Below, in pieces: positions 9,059-19,554 of a stretch of 64,000 nt of DNA. Positions within the stretch are counted from its first letter, which is position 1. Every line of letters begins with the position of its first letter. The DNA is from Cladochytrium replicatum. Taxonomy: Eukaryota; Chytridiomycota; Chytridiomycetes; Cladochytriales; Cladochytriaceae. Location of the stretch: the NCBI GenBank assembly GCA_025526935.1, contig JAHLKD010000028.1:405617-469616 (forward strand), given 5' to 3'. A program made the position numbers and the translations under genes. Under the pieces are notes generated by a model that worked only from the letters and a program-made list of their open reading frames with translations, ran no database searches and was not told the origin of the DNA.

Positions 9059-10846
9059 ATGGATCTCTCAAGGGTTCGTCTGGCCATCGCTACTGCTTGG
9101 AATGAAATCTCATCGCACGACATTCCAGACAAGAAAGGCCCTTACCTACCCCCACCAAACTCAGCGCAATCATCTCAACACTCCTCTTCATTCTCCTTTT
9201 TCCGCATTCTCAAGCTCTTGACCAGATGGCATCCCCTCTCGTCCGCACGCTCTCGCATCATCACATTCTTCTTGATGTGCTTCATGCTATACAACTTGGT
9301 TTCCTACGACCCCCTTGCACCAGCTTATACGTTCGAAGACGCTGATCCAGATTACTACTGGAACCTCGCTGGTCTGAATCGGACCACCCTTTTCAGAAAT
9401 GAGATGGCGGAGCTTGGGCCATGTCGACCGTCAAACGAACGGTATCAACTCGAACCATTGCCGGAAGACGCAAGGACGCTTTGGCCGGTGGAAGACATTT
9501 TGCGTCACAGAAGAGATTGGCAACGATGGCTCGAAACAACCTATCGTAAACGGTACGCATCATTGCAGCGTGCTAGCATGCACCTGGAGCAGAGACAAGG
9601 GATCGAAGGAGGAATACAGGGCCGTGGTGAGACATAGAAGTGCATTGATGAATCTCATTCGCCTAATCTGAACATTGCATTACAACCAACGCAGGAATTG
9701 TCATTTATTTGGCCACTCCAGAGCAAATCAAATTTCTTGCCGGAAATCTCGCTCTGCTACGAAAGTACAACTGCTCCCTCCCTGTTGAGGTCTTCGCATT
9801 CTCTTCCGAGGAGGTGTGGAAGAAACCCGAACACCGCCAGCAGGTTCTGGCGTTGAACACGACTGAGCAGCGGGTCGACTTCCGTTCCGTCGAGAACCGG
9901 AACGACTATGTCACTGTTACAAGGGATCACGATGATCGCGGCTTTCACATCAAGATTGCCGCCATTCTGAACTCACGTTTCCGTGAGCTGATTGCGCTCG
10001 ATGTGGATGCTTTCCCGATGAGAAATCCAGAGTTTCTGTTTGAAACTCCCGAGTTTAAAGAAAACGGAGGTACGCCATTGTATCATTATACTGAAGTCGT
10101 TTGTTAACTCGAGTTCTGGCCAGCTATCACATGGAATGATTACTGGAAAACACACAAAGACAATCCAGCATGGCTATGGATGGACCAAGAATGCACCGAC
10201 GAATGGGAGCAAGTACGCTTTTCTATTCCATTTGCGATGAGTGTGTACTAACGCATCGCCCCAAAAGGAAAGCGGAATTATCGTGTTGGATAAGGCGCGA
10301 TCTTGGCGAGCGCTGCATCTAACATGGTACCTCTCGGCTACCGAGAAGTTACGCAAATGGCACAAGTTCCTTCACGGCGACAAGGATATCTTCCGCTTCG
10401 CCTTCCGTGCGACACAAACCCCCAGTCACAGGGTACGACACTGGCTGATCCCGGGTGGTGCAACATTCAGTGGCTTTTTCTGCGGTCTCGCCATGGTGCA
10501 GCCGGCTCCAGACGGCTCACTCGCTTTCGCACACGTCAACCTCGTGAAGTACACAAAGTCTCCGCTCGACATGCTCGAACTTCGTGTCTATGAACCTATC
10601 GAGGAAAGTCGATTGAAAGAACTCAGAGAAATTGGTGTTGGACGCTGGGCGGAAACGGCGGGAGTGAAGGCACACTTGTTCGGGTTGCAAGTCAAAGGGG
10701 GTTCATTGATTTGTGTCGGGCTTCAGCAAGGTGCTATCACCGATGAGGGTCTTTACCGAATGCCGAAGACGGTACAACTCGCCGACTACCATCCAACATT
10801 CACGAAGGACTTCTGGGAAGTATTTGGCCAGTTTGGAGCACAGTGA
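9059..10846 (+). CDS. GT71-family alpha-mannosyltransferase (MNN1/MNN2 type), Golgi
   Basis: Four exons (9,059-9,626; 9,695-10,069; 10,124-10,212; 10,268-10,846) encode about 536 residues. It is a type II membrane protein: a cytosolic N-terminus, a membrane anchor at about residues 67-83 (ITFFLMCFMLYNLVSY), then a lumenal catalytic domain. The metal-binding DxD motif lies in LIALDVDAFPMRNPEFLF (about residue 292). The downstream TWNDYW and ESGIIVLDK motifs are those of the Mannosyl_trans3/GT71 family, which adds alpha-1,2 or alpha-1,3 mannose from GDP-mannose to N- or O-glycans of wall proteins. The last intron carries a textbook TACTAAC branch point. Frame is continuous across all junctions. 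The exact linkage cannot be told from sequence. Confidence 0.85.
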
Positions 10847-11293
10847 ACCTTTTTTGGGTTGTATTTATGGGTATTCGTCTCAAGGCGGTAATTATGTGAA
10901 TTATGTGCAACAATACTTCTGTTCAAATTGGAATAACACTTCGACCTTCATCAATATTGAGAACCGGTTCTCACCTTTATTGTGTTAACATCAACATCGA
11001 ACTACTTACAGAAAACACTTTGGGATGGAGTTTATACATGTATCTGTCACCCTGCTTATCTTCTCAATATCCGCAAACACGAGGCAGTAGTATATCTGTT
11101 AATGACAAAATGTGTGAGACAATCGCTTCACTAGGTGAGATCGAACATCATCTACCGTACATGCTCTCTGAAGGAAACGAGGGCGAGTCCTCTGACGTCT
11201 GGCGGCTCCGTTTCGAGTCTGCATTTGGCTCAACCAACGCACGTGTAAGAATACGCCTTGGAAGTATGGGTGAACCGTCCTAAAGCAAAACCA
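10847..11293. other. Intergenic stretch
   Basis: Downstream of the GT71 stop. Only short unconnected open frames are present; I see no gene, repeat or RNA here. Confidence 0.4.
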
Positions 11294-11602
11294 TCACGCC
11301 CCCGCAACCTGCATGGCCAAAACTTTGTCTGGGACGCTGTTAAGTTTTGCACGGAGTGCAACGTTTCCGAGAGAAGTTTGTTGATTTTCGATCACTGTCT
11401 GCGGTGGTGTATCTTGGAGCCATTCCCGGTAAACTCCCATGAATGTAACGCTTTGGTCATTTGCGCTCCCGTGCTACCTTACTCGCTCTTCGGATGACCC
11501 TTTGACTCCCTCGCCGTTGAATAGTGATTTACTTCCTGACAATTGTCTGCCACATATTGACGTTGTATGGAACGTACTCGACGCTTGCGTCCTTGGAGTT
11601 TC
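11294..11602 (-). CDS. Possible small spliced gene, 3' exons only
   Basis: On the minus strand a 60-codon open exon (11,473-11,294, ending AMQVAGA and a TGA) can be spliced through a 59-bp GTAAAT..GGTAG intron (11,532-11,474) to an upstream open stretch (about 11,533-11,602) rich in Lys/Arg (RKRRVRSIQRQY). A CTAAC box and a possible AG acceptor lie just beyond. I could not find a convincing start exon before the eL29 gene. The family is unrecognised. It may be a short protein gene or chance open sequence. Confidence 0.33.
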
Positions 11603-11788
11603 CTTGGCAGGGTGTGTTAGGCAGGTGTTGGAGCCATGATCACTATCTTTGAGATGGAAGCTATTGATTTAAAAGTGGTATCTAAAAGTGGGTCGCTGTT
11701 GTTGATGAGTGTGTACGGAATGTGATGCTCAATGTTCAAATGTCAAAACCCGACACCGATGTGCTCCAACAAAGTAACCCGAGACACT

Positions 11789-12081
11789 CTATTCCTCCTT
11801 GCTTGCGTTGAGGGCGGCTGATCGATTTGCACAATAGAGTCAGAGCAGTACACGTTCCTTAAACCATATAATAACGTACCCAATGATCCACGCTTGGCAA
11901 ACTTCTGGTTCCTCAAGAACTTAGGGTCACGGCCCTTCTGCGAGGTCCACCGGTGAGTCTTTGGCTTCTTAATACCGTTTCGGTGAGCCTTGTAGCCTTG
12001 GTTGTGGTTGGTGTGGTTCTAACATTGATGAGAATAAGGTCAATGCAAGGTGGGACCTCGTCTTACCTTTGACTTGGCCAT
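11789..12081 (-). CDS. RPL29: Ribosomal protein eL29
   Basis: Three exons on the minus strand (12,081-12,067; 12,018-11,880; 11,817-11,789) encode a 60-residue basic protein starting [20 protein letters not shown] and containing [18 protein letters not shown]. This is the conserved start of eL29, a component of the 60S subunit near the peptide exit side. Length matches fungal eL29 (about 59-65 residues). Intron 1 (48 bp) follows codon 5, directly after MAKSK; intron 2 is 62 bp, and the last exon is only 29 bp. All junctions are GT..AG and keep frame. An extended E-box (GCACGTGATCA) lies about 395 bp upstream. Confidence 0.93.
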
Positions 12082-12950
12082 TGCGATTTATCTGGCAACG
12101 CAATTTGAAAGTGATCGAAGCAAAAGAGATGAGAAAATGTTGGTCAGAATTCACCCCCAAAATGGTCACTTTCAGAGCTTTTCGTCGTCGATTGTTTTCG
12201 AGCAAAGTCGTCAGCGCCAACCCGCCGTTTTCAAAATCAAAAAACTTTCTGGCTTTCCAGAACAATGCAACGTCAAGTCTACACTATCGCTTCGGTCATC
12301 CGTCCCTACATCCATCCATCCATCCGTCCATCCATCGTCAAAACCTCCAAATCCACGGCCCCGCATCCATTCCATCTTCCAATTACATCGCTGTCTCTCC
12401 TTATTTATCTCAATCCAATATTTTCCTCCCTCCACCGCCCTCAGAAGCTCTACCTCGATCGAAGTGGTACCTGAGCACGTGATCACTTTCAGTTCCCACA
12501 CGTCAAGAACTGTAGTGAGCATCAACGTGACAGATCCAAGAGACACGAACGATTGTCTTTAAATTATGGGCAAACTGGTGACCGGAGCACTGCATGATGT
12601 GGTCGTTCGATTGTGACGTTCAACGAGGGAGCCATTCATCTTGATCGTCTAATCCAGTTTCTTTTGAGCTTTTCATGATAAATGCCGAAAAAGATGGACT
12701 CCCTCCCTTTTTGATCCATTCAGCGCGCAGAGTCCCCATATCCTTTTCTCAAGCTCTCTTCTTTCCGCTAGAAACTCTTTGAATATCCTGGTATTCTCCG
12801 AAATACCTTCTCCACATTCCAAAATCAAACCATTTGGGCGATCCCGCTCCCTAAGCTTTCTGAAAAAGTGATTTCTCATCCCTAATGTTGGGCAGATATT
12901 CCAATGCTATATAAAATTTTGGCTTTGATGCGTTAGATGAATAACTGTGA
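12082..12950. other. Intergenic stretch with CATC microsatellite and E-box
   Basis: Between the eL29 start and the stop of the coiled-coil gene. It contains an imperfect CATC repeat (about 12,308-12,338) and CACGTG at 12,476-12,481. A 68-codon minus-strand ORF (12,879-12,673) starts with ATG but has no recognisable family. No other gene is visible. Confidence 0.45.
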
Positions 12951-15189
12951 CTACAACATCATGGGGCTGGCGGTCTCAATGTTGACGTCGTTGTTGACAT
13001 CGACGGGAAACAATGCTCTTGATTCATTTGGATCATTCAGAGCATGATTTTGATTTTGCTCCAAAAATGAGTCGTCTGTCTCTTGACGGTCTTGCTTCTG
13101 AAATTTGAGCGATTTCGTTGAGGGTGCGAATTGTGCGAGTGCTGGGTTTGTTTTCCGAATTCATGATGGCCAGATCAGATTAATAATGATCAACAAACAA
13201 AACGATTGGTATTGGTAACTTTGTTTAACTGTAACAGAACAATCGTGTCAGATCAACCCTTTTTGACCTACACGCAAAGTGGAGCGTTGGTCACTCAAAG
13301 AGGGTGGCAATCGGTCCATAATTCTTTCAAGCTCTTGAATTCGTCTCTCCTGAGGGTGCTGAGCAGATTGAGAATCGAGGCGTCTATCATTCATCTTGTC
13401 TACTCGTTTCAGAATATTGCTCATGTACAATTTCTTTTCCTTTGCTGGTGTCATCACGAAGCGCTGTTCGTTCATCCTGTTTGCACACTTTTCTAACTCG
13501 TGCTGCAGGGTCGAGAGATCGGCGATGAGGCGCTCCTCTTTGGATTCCCAATCCTTTCAGAAGTTTTGGTCAGAGAAACATGCGTAAACCTTCTCGAGTA
13601 CCTGATTCGTGTAGCGAGCCTTTTCCTGCCGCGCAATCAATGACCCAAGCCGCGCCTCGTCCATTCGCTGCTGTCCATCCTTGCTAAAGCCTGCACGTTG
13701 GTTTTGCAAACTCCGCTGACCGGCGACTGTTATGTTGTCCACGAGCACATTCAATGTTTCCCATCGAGCTGAGGGTGATGCGCGCTGGTCATGAAAGCGA
13801 CCTTTCGAAAGTCGGTCTACGAGAGCGGCCAACTGGGCGTTCGACATCATTTGTTGCTGTCGATCATTGAGCGCGACGCTTTGATCAAGCATCCTCGGCG
13901 CCAAATTCACGACTCGCTCAATCGCATCAACAACATCGCCCAAGTCGATCTCGTCCGTGATAGCCCTCCCTTTTTCATCACGGATAGTATCGCCAAACTC
14001 CTTCCTGGGACTCTTGGCCTTTACGTTAGAGGTTGCACCCGCACTTAAGGCTTCTTCGTATGACGGGAGAGGGGACTGCCTGATTTCCAAACGACTACGT
14101 CTTCGTTCTAAGCAAATGGCTTGAACAAGTAGCATGAGTCGATCGATTTCGTTCCACAGGGAGCGGATCTCTTTACTGGCGAGGTTGATGTCGATTTGGG
14201 GTCGCCAGTTTTGCACTTCAGCGACGGACTGGAAAATTCCACTATAGCGGAGTGACGAGGCTGATTCCTCGGGAGGAATAGAGGCATCCGTAGAATGATC
14301 CGCTACGGGGTTACTCGACGCTACGACGACTGGGGATGTCTCGCTCTCCATTATCTGATATAGACCATTGCATAAGGCTGCAAGAGCAACAGCAAGTCCG
14401 TGGTCAGTCACTAAATCAACAGATAGAGCCGGGGCGGTTGGTTGAGTAAAGTGTGATTCGTCACCAATATCCTGAGACACTTGGTTTGCCGTAAGGTGAT
14501 TGATCGCATCGTTGCTGCGATTCAATAGATCTCGGCTAAGCGAACGATTCCCCATGGTTTGATTTAACGCAGCGACAATTTGTCCACCGTCTGAAATGTG
14601 GCCGAGCGTGTCGACGATATGCTGAAGTTCACTTCCCGAATTGCTAGATTTAATAGACGGTGCGCTAGTCGAAACCTGTTCCATCTGAGGAGTGAAGAGA
14701 GACGCCGGTTTGTCGTGGGTGGTGCCCGGAGTGCATGTACCAGAAATGTTAGGTGTGTCCTCAGCCTTGTTAATCTCGTCTTCGATCAGTCGACGGACAA
14801 GGGAATTCAAAGCCTGGAGGGATGCTCTTTTAAGAGCGTTCAGTGATTCTAAGACGTCCTGCTGCTCACCAAAATTGGTCGGCATTTGCGAAAGCTTTTG
14901 ATTGACATTTGCCCACCTTGTTGGCAGAAGTGTCTGTTACAACAACTGGAACATCTTGAACACTCGGCGCATCGGGATATTGAGCGTTTACGAGCGAGCT
15001 AATGGCGGGCACAGAATCCCTTCCACTTGCAGCACTGAGAATGCTGTCGATGTCGTTAGTTGACGATGCAACATCGAGATGTGAGCCGGAATTGAAGTCG
15101 TGAATGTGCCTTGAGTCCACACTGGGTGATCTGCTATTTGAGGAAGTATTCTTCCTCCGTGACTTCTTTCTCGCCAGCATGGCCTCCAT
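12951..15189 (-). CDS. Unrecognised coiled-coil protein, five exons
   Basis: Predicted exons 15,189-14,917; 14,861-13,602; 13,553-13,272; 13,228-13,199; 13,097-12,951 give about 663 residues. It starts MEAMLARKKSRRK. The first 250 residues are Ser/Thr-rich and probably disordered. Residues from about 370 on are helical: DAIERVVNLAPRMLDQSVAL, a region with MSNAQLAALVDRLSKGR, then EARLGSLIARQEKARY and a Glu/Lys/Arg-rich coiled coil (EERLIADLSTLQHELEKC). The acidic C-terminus ends ASPMML. The two last introns are less certain; without them the protein would end near 13,190. I do not recognise the family; coiled-coil content suggests a scaffold. It is divergent from borealin with only 73 bp between starts. 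Confidence 0.65.
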
Positions 15190-15262
15190 CGTGTCTATTC
15201 TAATTTAAGTTCAAACCTGGAATGTTGGGTTTTGACTGTGGCAGTGCATCGTTGGGTTCGAT

Positions 15263-15951
15263 ATGTCCAAGAAAGGCAACCTCGGATTGGAGTTGGACAT
15301 CGCGATCAGCAATCTCGACCATGAACGTGAGCTCTCCTCGACAGAGACTGATTGGAAACATGTCCAGTTAACCCGCATCCGTTAAGTCATAGCGAGGGTG
15401 GAAACGCTGCGAAACGAAATAGACAGCCAAGTCAGATTGATTCAGATTCAAGGAGAAGCACTCACTGCTGGCATCCCTTTGACAATTCGAAATATTCGAT
15501 TGAAAGACTTAAATACCACTACAAAACCTAATGCAGGCGCAACAAGGTACTTAGAGTGGCTCCCTCGAGTTTGCTCCTCAATGAGTTTGTCAGGTTCAAA
15601 AGCGATTCAAAAAATGGGCTTAGTAGCGATCAGAACTTCAACGCAACTGAAACGGATTGGACTGAGAACGAGGAAGGAGAAGCTGAGATAGTGAGCAAAG
15701 CACCAAACCCGAGTATATCCGCAACACCGTCCGTCATTCTGCAATCCTCGGCAACCCTCCGCTCCAATGTTTCCATAATGAGATTTCCCATACACGGCGG
15801 AAAAACTCTTACATTAGATATCGACCAGTTGTCTCCCTCGGATTTTTCTGCCGTTTTCAGTACTTTGGATGATGACGTAAAACGGGAGATGGATGAACGA
15901 ATGCGTCGTGCTCACGCAGCTCTTGGAAGGCTGCTCTCGACCTCACATTGA
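15263..15951 (+). CDS. Borealin, chromosomal passenger complex subunit
   Basis: Three exons (15,263-15,326; 15,387-15,546; 15,594-15,951) encode about 193 residues. The N-terminal helix (about residues 5-62: LELDIAISNLDHELIARVE ... TIRNIRLKDL) has the pattern of the Nbl1/borealin N-terminal domain, which forms the three-helix bundle with INCENP and survivin/Bir1. The C-terminal 55 residues (MRFPIHGGKTLTLDIDQL, then an amphipathic helix) match the borealin C-terminal dimerisation domain, with its conserved F/V-P-hydrophobic-GG-x-T/S-L core. The middle is acidic and Ser-rich. Fungal Nbl1 is usually only the N-terminal part, so retention of both ends is an animal-like, ancestral form. Frame is continuous at all junctions. 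Confidence 0.75.
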
Positions 15952-16017
15952 TGCGCTCTGGGAGACATTCAATTCCTTACTTAATATCATTCCTGTAAAT
16001 TATTGTCCAAGCAAGTC

Positions 16018-17571
16018 ATGTTTTCAGTATGGAAGCAGTTTCAACGTTGCATTCATGGCGCGATGGGATTTCCATCCGAAAAGGTTACTGGGGCGATCAG
16101 TGTAAACTCCACTTCATTCAAGGCAACACAGTTGGAGTATAGTTACGCAACCACACTAGAAGAAGCGCCATCACCAATTACAACAATTGCCCCTGAAATT
16201 CTTTCATTGATACTTCGTTGCCTCACTCGTCCCGAGCTTGCTAAATGTGCACGAGTATGTCGAGTATTTCGGGATTGCGTCTATCCAATTCTTTGGCGCG
16301 AACCTGACATCTTCGCAAGAGAGCCACGATGCAATATTCATCGTCACTTTGATGTACGAGATAACGTGGTGCATACCATTTCGAGTAGCGGGGGCCGAAG
16401 ATCAATGGTCGTTGAAGCACTTTCAGCAATACTAAGTTCACCACGGGTATGACGTGACTGCACTTTTAATTATCAGCGATAACGAGTTTTCCTCCAAGAA
16501 CACTTGTAACTGCCCACTCAAGTTTGTGCCATCACCGATTGCGGGAAACTTTGTGCGAGTCTTGTCGTTTTCGAAGATACTGGACCCGTCCACACATCTC
16601 ATCGAGAAGATTGTTTTCCGATGCCCAAATGTCATGAACCTTTCATTCGAGGCATGCACATTTGGGAATGACGAGCTTTTGAAAACTGTTTGCCACCAGT
16701 ATCGACACACATTGCGAGTCCTCAACATCAGTGGCTGTTGCCAAATTACTGACGCTGGCATATTGAGCATCAGTATGAAATGTGAAAATATCGAACGTCT
16801 ACACTTATCCCGAATGCAGAACACCACGGACGCCAGTCTCCGATATCTGGCTACAGGTCTCATCGCATCCACATTGAAGGCACTGAGGTTATCAGATAAC
16901 CACTGTTTCACTGCGGACGGAATTGAACAGCTTATCTTGGGGATCGGACCATTGGAAATGCTTGACTTGGGGCGATGCTGTCCGGACAAACAACCTCCTG
17001 GGAGTAGATCTTTGTTGACGGATACCTGTGCTTCAGCCTTTTCGGAACGGCGCGGGGGGCGGTTGCGGTGGCTTTCTTTAGCTCATTGTCCTCCAGCAGC
17101 TCATGGCTGTAGCTCAACTATAAACCATGGGATCACAGACAGTGGTGTTATTTCGCTGGTTGACGGATGCCCAGATTTGGAGTTCCTCGACCTTGGATAC
17201 AATCGGAATATAACGGAAGTCAGCGTAGCGAAGATTGTGGATTCTCCAGGCTTGGAAAAGTTGGTGTCGCTCGTTCTAACGGGGTGTTCAGGGATCAATA
17301 TTCGTATGTTGTGTCGCAACCGACTCTCGAATCATTGCTCAAGAGTCATTTCCAGAAGCCCTTGGCTGGCTTTCTCGTCTCAGGAAGCGGAAGGGCAAAC
17401 TTAAAACAATCACAATAGGAGACTGCACAGTAAGCCTCAAACTGCCAATTTAAAAGCTGATACTAAAATGAACGTAGCAAATTAACGATTCGCACATATC
17501 GAACCTGATATCTTCTTCAGGGTCGCTTTCCGGCTGGACGAAATCACACCTGGGAGAAACACCGGAAATAG
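16018..17571 (+). CDS. F-box and leucine-rich-repeat protein (FBXL/AMN1-like)
   Basis: Predicted exons 16,018-16,446; 16,487-17,303; 17,344-17,429; 17,521-17,571 give about 460 residues. An F-box lies at about residues 54-95 (IAPEILSLILRCLTRPELA ... VCRVFRDCVYPILW), the Skp1-binding module of SCF ubiquitin ligases. It is followed by about eight Cys-type LRRs (LRVLNISGCCQITDAGIL, IERLHLSRM, LEMLDLGRC, LEFLDLGYNRNITEVSV, LVSLVLTGCSGI) that would select the substrate. Two 40-bp introns are needed to keep the LRR frame, and a longer one (17,430-17,520) precedes the last short exon; this last one is the least certain. The first in-frame ATG is 66 bp after the borealin stop. Intact. Confidence 0.8.
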
Positions 17572-17664
17572 GACCAAATATGTGGGATCAGTCTTTTTAG
17601 CTATTTAAATAATAAAAATGGGTGATACTGTAATCGTTCATGATATCGAGTGGCGCACGTGCAG

Positions 17665-18849
17665 ATGTTCAAGTATCTCTTGTCCGCTTTGTTGGTTGTG
17701 TTGGTCGCCCGACGGTTGAGGAAACATACCAAAAGCCCGGAAAATGAAAGGGTAACAAAAAATTGGGAATTCTTAACCTTTTTCTGAGCTCTTGCAGGTC
17801 GTTATAATTGGTGCATCCAGTGGGATCGGGAGGTGAGCTTGATATTGGTCCGTCTGCTCACAATTAACGGTTTGTCAAAAGGTCACTAGCCCACATTTAC
17901 TCTGAGAGAGGAGGAAGCGTGCTATTATTCGCTCGCCGCAAAGACCACCTAGAAGACGTAAAGATGGAGTGCCAAAGTCTTGGGCAATCAAAAGGGAAGA
18001 TAATCACCGTGGTTGGCGATATTCGAAACGAAACGGACATTCTTGCGGCTCGCAACAGGGCCGAAGAAGAGTTCAATGGATGCGATACGTTAGTTCTCTG
18101 CGCTGGGGTGATCGCAACGCAGCCTTTTGAAACACTAGCGTTGAACAATGAAATCGCTCCGGAAATGTCTTCAAATGCAATCGCTTCAATCTTCGAAATA
18201 AATACTACGGGACCGATTCAATGCACCAAGGTAATAATCCTAACATGTAGTGTCAAACTTCCTCAATGCGTTGGTAGCATTTCCTTAGTGCACTCATATC
18301 AAGTAATGGCCGAATTATAGTCGTTAGCTCTCTTGCGGGAGTCTTGGGTGGCCCGACGGTGAGCCTGCTAGTTCCTAATAGTAGATGCCAACCCACTCTT
18401 TTGCCATACTTTACAGAGAGCCTTGTACGCTTCAACCAAATTCGCCTTGACCGGGTTTTTCAATTCTTTGCGAGTGGAATTGGCTCGATACGGTTTGTGA
18501 AATGCAAATGCGCCCTACACTCTCATGACTGTCGAGCGCAGGCATCTCCGTTACTCTGGCGATGCCTGCAACAGTGGATACAAGTCTTCGCGCATCAGCT
18601 ATTGACTCGATATTTCAAAATAGTCAAGAGAATGGAACAACGCCAATGAAAGCGGACCACAATCCGGACCATGCCAAAGTCAAGCTGAAGAAGTTGAGCA
18701 CGGCCGAGTGCGCAAAGTACATTGTACGAGCGGGAGACGATAGGGAACGATCAATTTTTATTCCATGGTGGTATTCATTGGTCGTTATTGCAGCTACATT
18801 CTTCCCATCTCTTGTGGACAAGCTTGCGTCGGTGAAGTACAACTATTAG
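17665..18849 (+). CDS. Membrane-anchored short-chain dehydrogenase/reductase (SDR)
   Basis: Six exons (17,665-17,751; 17,798-17,832; 17,882-18,230; 18,278-18,358; 18,417-18,492; 18,542-18,849) encode about 311 residues. An N-terminal membrane segment (MFKYLLSALLVVLVARR) precedes the NADP(H)-binding Rossmann motif GASSGIGR. The arginines in LLFARRK after the second strand favour NADPH. Further SDR signatures are LCAGV, INTTGP, VVSSLAG (catalytic Ser) and YASTK (catalytic Tyr and Lys). A C-terminal hydrophobic segment (WWYSLVVIAATFFPSL) suggests an ER membrane location. Architecture fits the DHRS7/11beta-HSD or 3-ketosphinganine reductase branch; substrate unknown. Every intron is 46-58 bp. Convergent with the MORN gene, with only 10 bp between stop codons. 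Confidence 0.86.
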
Positions 18850-18859
18850 AGGAACTATT

Positions 18860-19522
18860 TCAAGCAATTGTATCATCGGTGAAAAAAATATCACATTCTG
18901 CACGTCCGTTCGAGAATTGGCCGACCCAGTGATGGTTTTGCTGGTCAACATACCTCCCGTTGCCTTGCATGATGTTTCCCTCCCACACACCCGTGAACTT
19001 CGAACCATCTGGCCATGAATAGGTTCCTTCTCCTTGGTACATGTTATCCTTCCAATGGCCCTTTGTATGCGTCAGTAAAATTTAGTGCAGTACGTGCAGA
19101 ATTGAATAATACAGTATAAACCGATCCAGATGCAAACTCAATTTTCCCTTAATGCCGGTCATAAGCGCTCTGAGACATAGGTCAATCCATAGATACCTGC
19201 ACCGCTGATCTTGTCCATTTCCCACTGACCAGAATACCTCTTCTTGCTTTTTGAGCATGTATACGTCCCTACTCCTTGGCGCATAACAGATCCATCATCT
19301 TGCGTAGTATAGCTTCCTTCTTAACAGAACATTAAGGCTCTGCCAAACCTAATCCTAACATATCACCATATCTTGATCCGTCGGGAAAAATAAAAGAGCC
19401 CGTTTGAATCACAAGTGCTGGTTCGTCTGTGCTTTTAAGTCAGGGATTGATTCATATAGCAGGAGTCATTGATCACACCACTCACTTCCAGATCCCGGTC
19501 TTCTAGTTTTCTTTGATGCCAT
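18860..19522 (-). CDS. MORN-repeat protein, MORN2-like
   Basis: Five exons on the minus strand (19,522-19,486; 19,426-19,367; 19,319-19,197; 19,147-19,113; 19,060-18,860) give 151 residues with four to five MORN repeats: DGSRYEGSY, KKRYSGQWEMDKISGAG, SVYTGHWKDNMYQGEG and DGSKFTGVWEGNIMQGNG, then YVDQQNHHWVGQFSNGRA. The order and the last repeat match MORN2, a small protein linked to motile flagella and acrosome/phagocytosis in animals. Splicing restores YEG and YTG repeat cores exactly at exon joins, which supports the model. Unlike the nearby CFAP91 it is intact. Its start is 32 bp from that of the divergent ZZZ3-like gene. Confidence 0.8.
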
Positions 19523-19554
19523 GATCACGTGCTGGATGGATCTTGACACAAACG
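19523..19554. promoter_or_regulatory. 32-bp divergent promoter/5' leader with an E-box
   Basis: The start codons of the MORN2-like (minus) and ZZZ3-like (plus) genes are separated by only 32 bp. The palindrome CACGTG (19,526-19,531) sits inside it, next to the MORN2-like ATG. Both 5' leaders must be very short, or transcription starts inside the neighbouring gene. Confidence 0.6.

Noticed and set aside
12211-12546. Minus-strand 111-codon ORF upstream of eL29
   Set aside because: Its Gly/Asp/Trp-rich part is simply the CATC microsatellite read backwards; no ATG-supported gene structure.
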